In this document: in pieces, positions 6,022 through 8,549 of the stretch
Position numbering within the stretch: position 1 is the stretch's first letter
Layout of the letters: the number at the start of each line of letters is the position of its first letter
Assembly: GCA_044375105.1 (NCBI GenBank)
Contig: JBILNK010000180.1
Span: forward strand, 1 to 8,549
Origin: JBIKLM01 sp044375105
Lineage (GTDB): Bacteria > Planctomycetota > UBA1135 > GCA-002686595
DNA length: 8,549 nt
Direction: 5' to 3'
Position numbers and translations under genes: made by a program
Notes under the pieces: model-generated
What the model was told of the DNA's origin: nothing
Seen by the model: only the letters and a program-made list of their open reading frames with translations
Database searches by the model: none

Positions 6022-7008
6022 ATGAGCCCCGCCGTTCCCACGCCGTCGGCGCCGTCCGGCCAGAACCCGCTCGGGCTGGCCGAGACGCTCGCCATCCTCG
6101 ACGCGGCCTCGACCCTGCGCCGCGAACGCGACCAGGCCGCCCGGCTGCTGGACGACAGCGCCAGCCGCGCAGACCTCGAGCAACGGCTGCTGGCGGCCGC
6201 CGCGGCTTCCGGAGAGCCCCTGGGCAGCGCCGAGGTGCGCGCCGCGATCGAGCGCTATTTCGACCGTTTGCACGCCTTCGAGCCCGCCCCGGCGGGCTGG
6301 GCTCGGACGCTGGCGCTGATCTACATCCAACGCCGGCTCTGGGGCCTGTTCCTGGCCGGCGCGCTGATCTGGTTCGGGGGCCTCTACGGCCTGTTCTTCT
6401 GGTCGGGCAGCCCCCTGTCGGCCAGCGGGCGCCTGGAGCGCAACCTCGCCCAGGGGGCGGCCGCCCTGGCGGCCGAGATCGGCGCCGCGCGCGCAACGCC
6501 GCTGACCCCGGCCGCCGGCAACCTGCTCTCGAGCCTCGAACGCCGCGGCCGCGAGCTGTTGGCCGAGCCCGCCGCCGCCGACCGCGCGCCGCTGGCCGCG
6601 CTGGTCGAGGAAGCCAAGGCCCTGCGCGCCCGCCTGGCCGAGAGCTACGAGCTGCGCATCGTGTCGCGGCCCGGCGAATTCTCGGTGGTCACGCGGGACT
6701 ACGACGGTGAGGGCGGCAAGCGCCTCTCGGGCCATTACGCCATCGTGGAGGCCGTGGCCGCCGACGGCCGGCGCCTGAGCCTGCCGGTGCTGGACGCGGA
6801 AGAGCAGCGCTTGGTGCAGACCAGCATCTGGGGCGAGCAGATCCCCGCCGAGGTGTACCAGCGTTTGGCGGACGACAAACGCGCCGATGGGGTGCTGGAC
6901 GAGCAGCGCTTCGCCATCAAGCAGGCCGGCGCGCTGGAGCCCGAGCTGGTCCTGAGCGGCGTCGGCGGGCCCCCGATCTCGCGCGGCCGACAGATCACGA
7001 GCTGGTGA
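6022..7008 (+). CDS. Bitopic membrane protein, DUF6384-like
   Basis: A 328-residue protein of unknown function that matches my memory of the DUF6384 family along its length. Residues 15-60 form a cytosolic-type helix ('LAETLAILDAASTLRRERD', 19-37). A spacer follows with 'GEPLGSAEVRAAIERYFDRLHAF' near 64-86 and a Pro/Gly turn (88-92). 'LALIYIQRRLWG' (97-108) leads into one transmembrane helix (about 107-127). After the membrane come a helical region (135-208) and a beta-rich C-terminal domain: 'YELRIVSRPGEFSVV' (209-223), 'HYAIVEAV' (238-245), 'WGEQIP' (270-275), 'DDKRADGVL' (284-292) and the terminal 'ITSW' (325-328). The Trp-Gly, D-K-x-D-G and I-T-x-W elements are those I recall as most conserved. 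ATG 6022 is chosen; ATG 5956 would overlap the neighbour's start codon and Shine-Dalgarno. No Shine-Dalgarno is visible. The next gene starts 14 bases after the stop, so co-transcription is likely. Basic residues before the helix suggest the C-terminal domain lies outside the cytoplasm. Confidence 0.75.
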   Translation: MSPAVPTPSAPSGQNPLGLAETLAILDAASTLRRERDQAARLLDDSASRADLEQRLLAAAAASGEPLGSAEVRAAIERYFDRLHAFEPAPAGWARTLALIYIQRRLWGLFLAGALIWFGGLYGLFFWSGSPLSASGRLERNLAQGAAALAAEIGAARATPLTPAAGNLLSSLERRGRELLAEPAAADRAPLAALVEEAKALRARLAESYELRIVSRPGEFSVVTRDYDGEGGKRLSGHYAIVEAVAADGRRLSLPVLDAEEQRLVQTSIWGEQIPAEVYQRLADDKRADGVLDEQRFAIKQAGALEPELVLSGVGGPPISRGRQITSW

Positions 7009-7022
7009 AATCCCCCGCAACC

Positions 7023-8549
7023 ATGCAAACGAGCGGCAAGGACTTCGAACGGGCGCTGGCCCAGGCGGTCCAGCGCTTGGCGGCCGCCGCGGAGGCGCAG
7101 CGCAGGGAACAAGGCGCGGACCGCAGCCGGCTCGAGGCGCTGCTGACCCAGCGCTCGACCCTGCTCGAGCGCCTGGCGCGCCACTACCTGCCCAGCCTGA
7201 CGCCCGAGGCCCCAGGTCTGCAGAGCGCCGGCCTGCGCGAGCGCTTGGAGCGGTTGTGGACCCAGCGCGAGGCCCGGCGCCTCGAACTCGCCGAGGCGCT
7301 GGCCGCGGCGGAGGCCGAGCGGCAGCGCCGCGAAGGCGACCTGGCGCGGGTCACCGAGGCCCTCGAGGCCCTGGTGCGGCGCCGCGAGGACTTGGAGACG
7401 GAGCTGGCCGCGCGCTTGGCCAAGGACGAGGCTTTCCGGGCGCTCTCCGAGTCCGCCGCGCAGGCCGAGCAGGCGCTCTCGCGCCATGAGGCACGCCAGG
7501 CGGAACTGGCCGAAGAGGTGCGCGAAAAGCTGCCCGCCTACGATCGGGACGCCCTGTTCCAGTACCTCGTGCGCCGCAGCTTCGGCAGCGCGGACTATCG
7601 CTCCCGCGGCTTGGTCCGGCGGCTCGATCGCTGGGTGGCGTGCTTGACGCGCTTCGAGAAGCAGCGCCGCAGCTATGACTTCCTACGCAGCGCCCCCGAG
7701 CTGGTGGCGGCCGAGATCGAGCGGCGGCAAGCGGATTTCGAGGCGTTGATGGAGCAGGTCGAGGACCGGCGCGATGGCCTCGAGGCCGAGCTCGGACTGG
7801 ACGCGGTGCGGGCCGAGGGCGAGCGCTTGGGCGCCGAGCGGGATCGGCTGACGCTGGCCCTGAGCGCAACGGCGCAAGAGGAGGCTGCCCGGCGCGCCGA
7901 GCGCGGCGACCTGGAGCAGCATCGCTGCCGCTTCTATGCCGAGGCCCTGGCGGCCGTGAAGGGGGAACTCGGACAGACCGCAACCGGCGCGCTGGCGGAG
8001 CGCGCGCGCGCCACCCCCGACCCGCGCGACGACGCCCTGGTGATCGAGATCGAAGCCGCCGCCCGCGAGGGCGCCGTCCTCGAGGCCGAGGTCGCCGCAG
8101 ACCTCGAGCGACTGCGCCGCAGCGAGGGCCGGGCCACGGAGCTGCAGGCGCTGCTGCAGCGCTATCGCCTGCAGAACTTCGATGCGGCCCGCTCGGTGTT
8201 CCTGGCGGGCGCGCCGCTCGCGGAGCTCGCTCGCTGCGAGACCGGCGAGCTCGCTGCGGACGAGCTCTGGCGGCAGATCGAAGCCCGCCAGTCCTTCCGG
8301 CCACCGCCCCTGCCGGCATTGGGCGGATCGGCGGGCGGCACGCCGGGCCGCCCCGGTGCCCCGCTCGGCTCGCCCGCGGGCTCAGGGCACATCCCGGGCG
8401 GCTGGGTGCCGGGGCAGGCGTCCGCGGCCGGCGGCCGGCGGGCCCCGGACGCGCTGCCCGCCTCGGCCTCGCCGGTCGCCGACCTGGTGATCGACCTGGT
8501 GGGGCTGGCGCTGCGGCACTCGATGGCCCGCAGCATCGGCCGCCGCGGC
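7023..8549 (+). CDS. Long coiled-coil protein of the module (3' truncated)
   Basis: The frame from ATG 7023 stays open for all 509 codons to the window end, so the C-terminus is missing. There is no signal peptide. Residues 5-168 are almost all helical and charged (Glu/Arg/Ala/Leu), a likely long coiled coil. A distinct block (170-230) has aromatic and Arg residues: 'KLPAYDRDALFQYLVRRSFG' (169-188), 'DYRSRGLVRRLDRWVACLTRFE' region (191-212) and 'RRSYDFLRSAPE' (215-226). It breaks the coiled coil and looks like the conserved core. A second coiled coil (230-380) ends in 'LLQRYRLQNFDAARSVF' (377-393) and 'DELWRQIEARQ' (413-423). Residues 425-485 are Gly/Pro/Ser/Ala-rich linker, then an amphipathic-looking helix starts at 486. 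From memory, proteins with this block order accompany DUF6384 genes as unnamed hypotheticals. It is 14 bases after the DUF6384-like gene, without a visible Shine-Dalgarno. No ATPase, nuclease or other catalytic motif was seen; a structural partner of the membrane protein is the simplest guess. Confidence 0.8.
   Translation, partial: MQTSGKDFERALAQAVQRLAAAAEAQRREQGADRSRLEALLTQRSTLLERLARHYLPSLTPEAPGLQSAGLRERLERLWTQREARRLELAEALAAAEAERQRREGDLARVTEALEALVRRREDLETELAARLAKDEAFRALSESAAQAEQALSRHEARQAELAEEVREKLPAYDRDALFQYLVRRSFGSADYRSRGLVRRLDRWVACLTRFEKQRRSYDFLRSAPELVAAEIERRQADFEALMEQVEDRRDGLEAELGLDAVRAEGERLGAERDRLTLALSATAQEEAARRAERGDLEQHRCRFYAEALAAVKGELGQTATGALAERARATPDPRDDALVIEIEAAAREGAVLEAEVAADLERLRRSEGRATELQALLQRYRLQNFDAARSVFLAGAPLAELARCETGELAADELWRQIEARQSFRPPPLPALGGSAGGTPGRPGAPLGSPAGSGHIPGGWVPGQASAAGGRRAPDALPASASPVADLVIDLVGLALRHSMARSIGRRG

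Noticed and set aside
5707..7020. Minus-strand frame of 437 codons opposite the DUF6384-like gene
   Set aside because: It covers parts of two genes on different strands and has Gly/Arg/Gln-rich shadow composition; the plus frame has a membrane helix and family-like motifs.
8217..8275. Repeated GAGCTCGCT-like words
   Set aside because: They fall inside the coiled-coil gene and follow from repeated Glu-Leu-Ala codons; copies are too short and irregular for a tandem repeat array.
7351..8319. Minus-strand frame of 322 codons opposite the coiled-coil gene
   Set aside because: Arg/Ala/Pro/Ser-rich shadow; the plus frame is open for 509 codons with coherent heptad-like composition.

Overview
The window is very GC-rich, with G or C at most third codon positions. 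That keeps long antisense frames open that are not genes. Seven protein-coding genes are supported, two of them cut by the window edges. No RNA gene, insertion sequence, CRISPR array or phage gene was seen, and no gene-free stretch exceeds about 170 bases. The base composition, sparse Shine-Dalgarno signals and gene families suggest a high-GC Gram-negative-type bacterium (for example Myxococcota, a Planctomycetota-like lineage or a high-GC proteobacterium). The sequence does not decide between these.

Left part (1-4619), envelope-related genes. A plus-strand gene enters from the left and ends in a probable SGNH/GDSL-hydrolase C-terminus with a S-H-L-N block. It converges on a minus-strand pair: an exported metallophosphatase resembling purple acid phosphatases (2738-1488), overlapping by 4 bases (ATGA) a polytopic membrane protein of unknown function (1491-334). 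Divergent from the phosphatase is an ArnT/PMT-type GT-C glycosyltransferase (2910-4619), which would transfer a sugar from a polyprenyl-phosphate donor outside the cytoplasmic membrane. The 171-base spacer between phosphatase and glycosyltransferase carries two perfect 7-bp inverted repeats. A shared role in building or modifying a surface glycan or lipid is plausible but inferred.

Right part (4677-8549), a three-gene module of unknown function. A soluble, Cys-free, helical protein (5957-4677) is divergent from a bitopic membrane protein whose sequence matches my memory of the DUF6384 family (6022-7008). That gene is followed after 14 bases by a long coiled-coil protein (7023 to beyond the window end) with a central aromatic/Arg-rich conserved-looking block and a Gly/Pro-rich tail. 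The first gene has the only strong Shine-Dalgarno in the window, and the 64-base divergent spacer contains a 7-bp inverted repeat with arms spaced three helical turns apart. From memory, homologues of these three proteins recur together in proteobacteria under uninformative names. I know of no described function, so this module is the best candidate here for an undescribed system.
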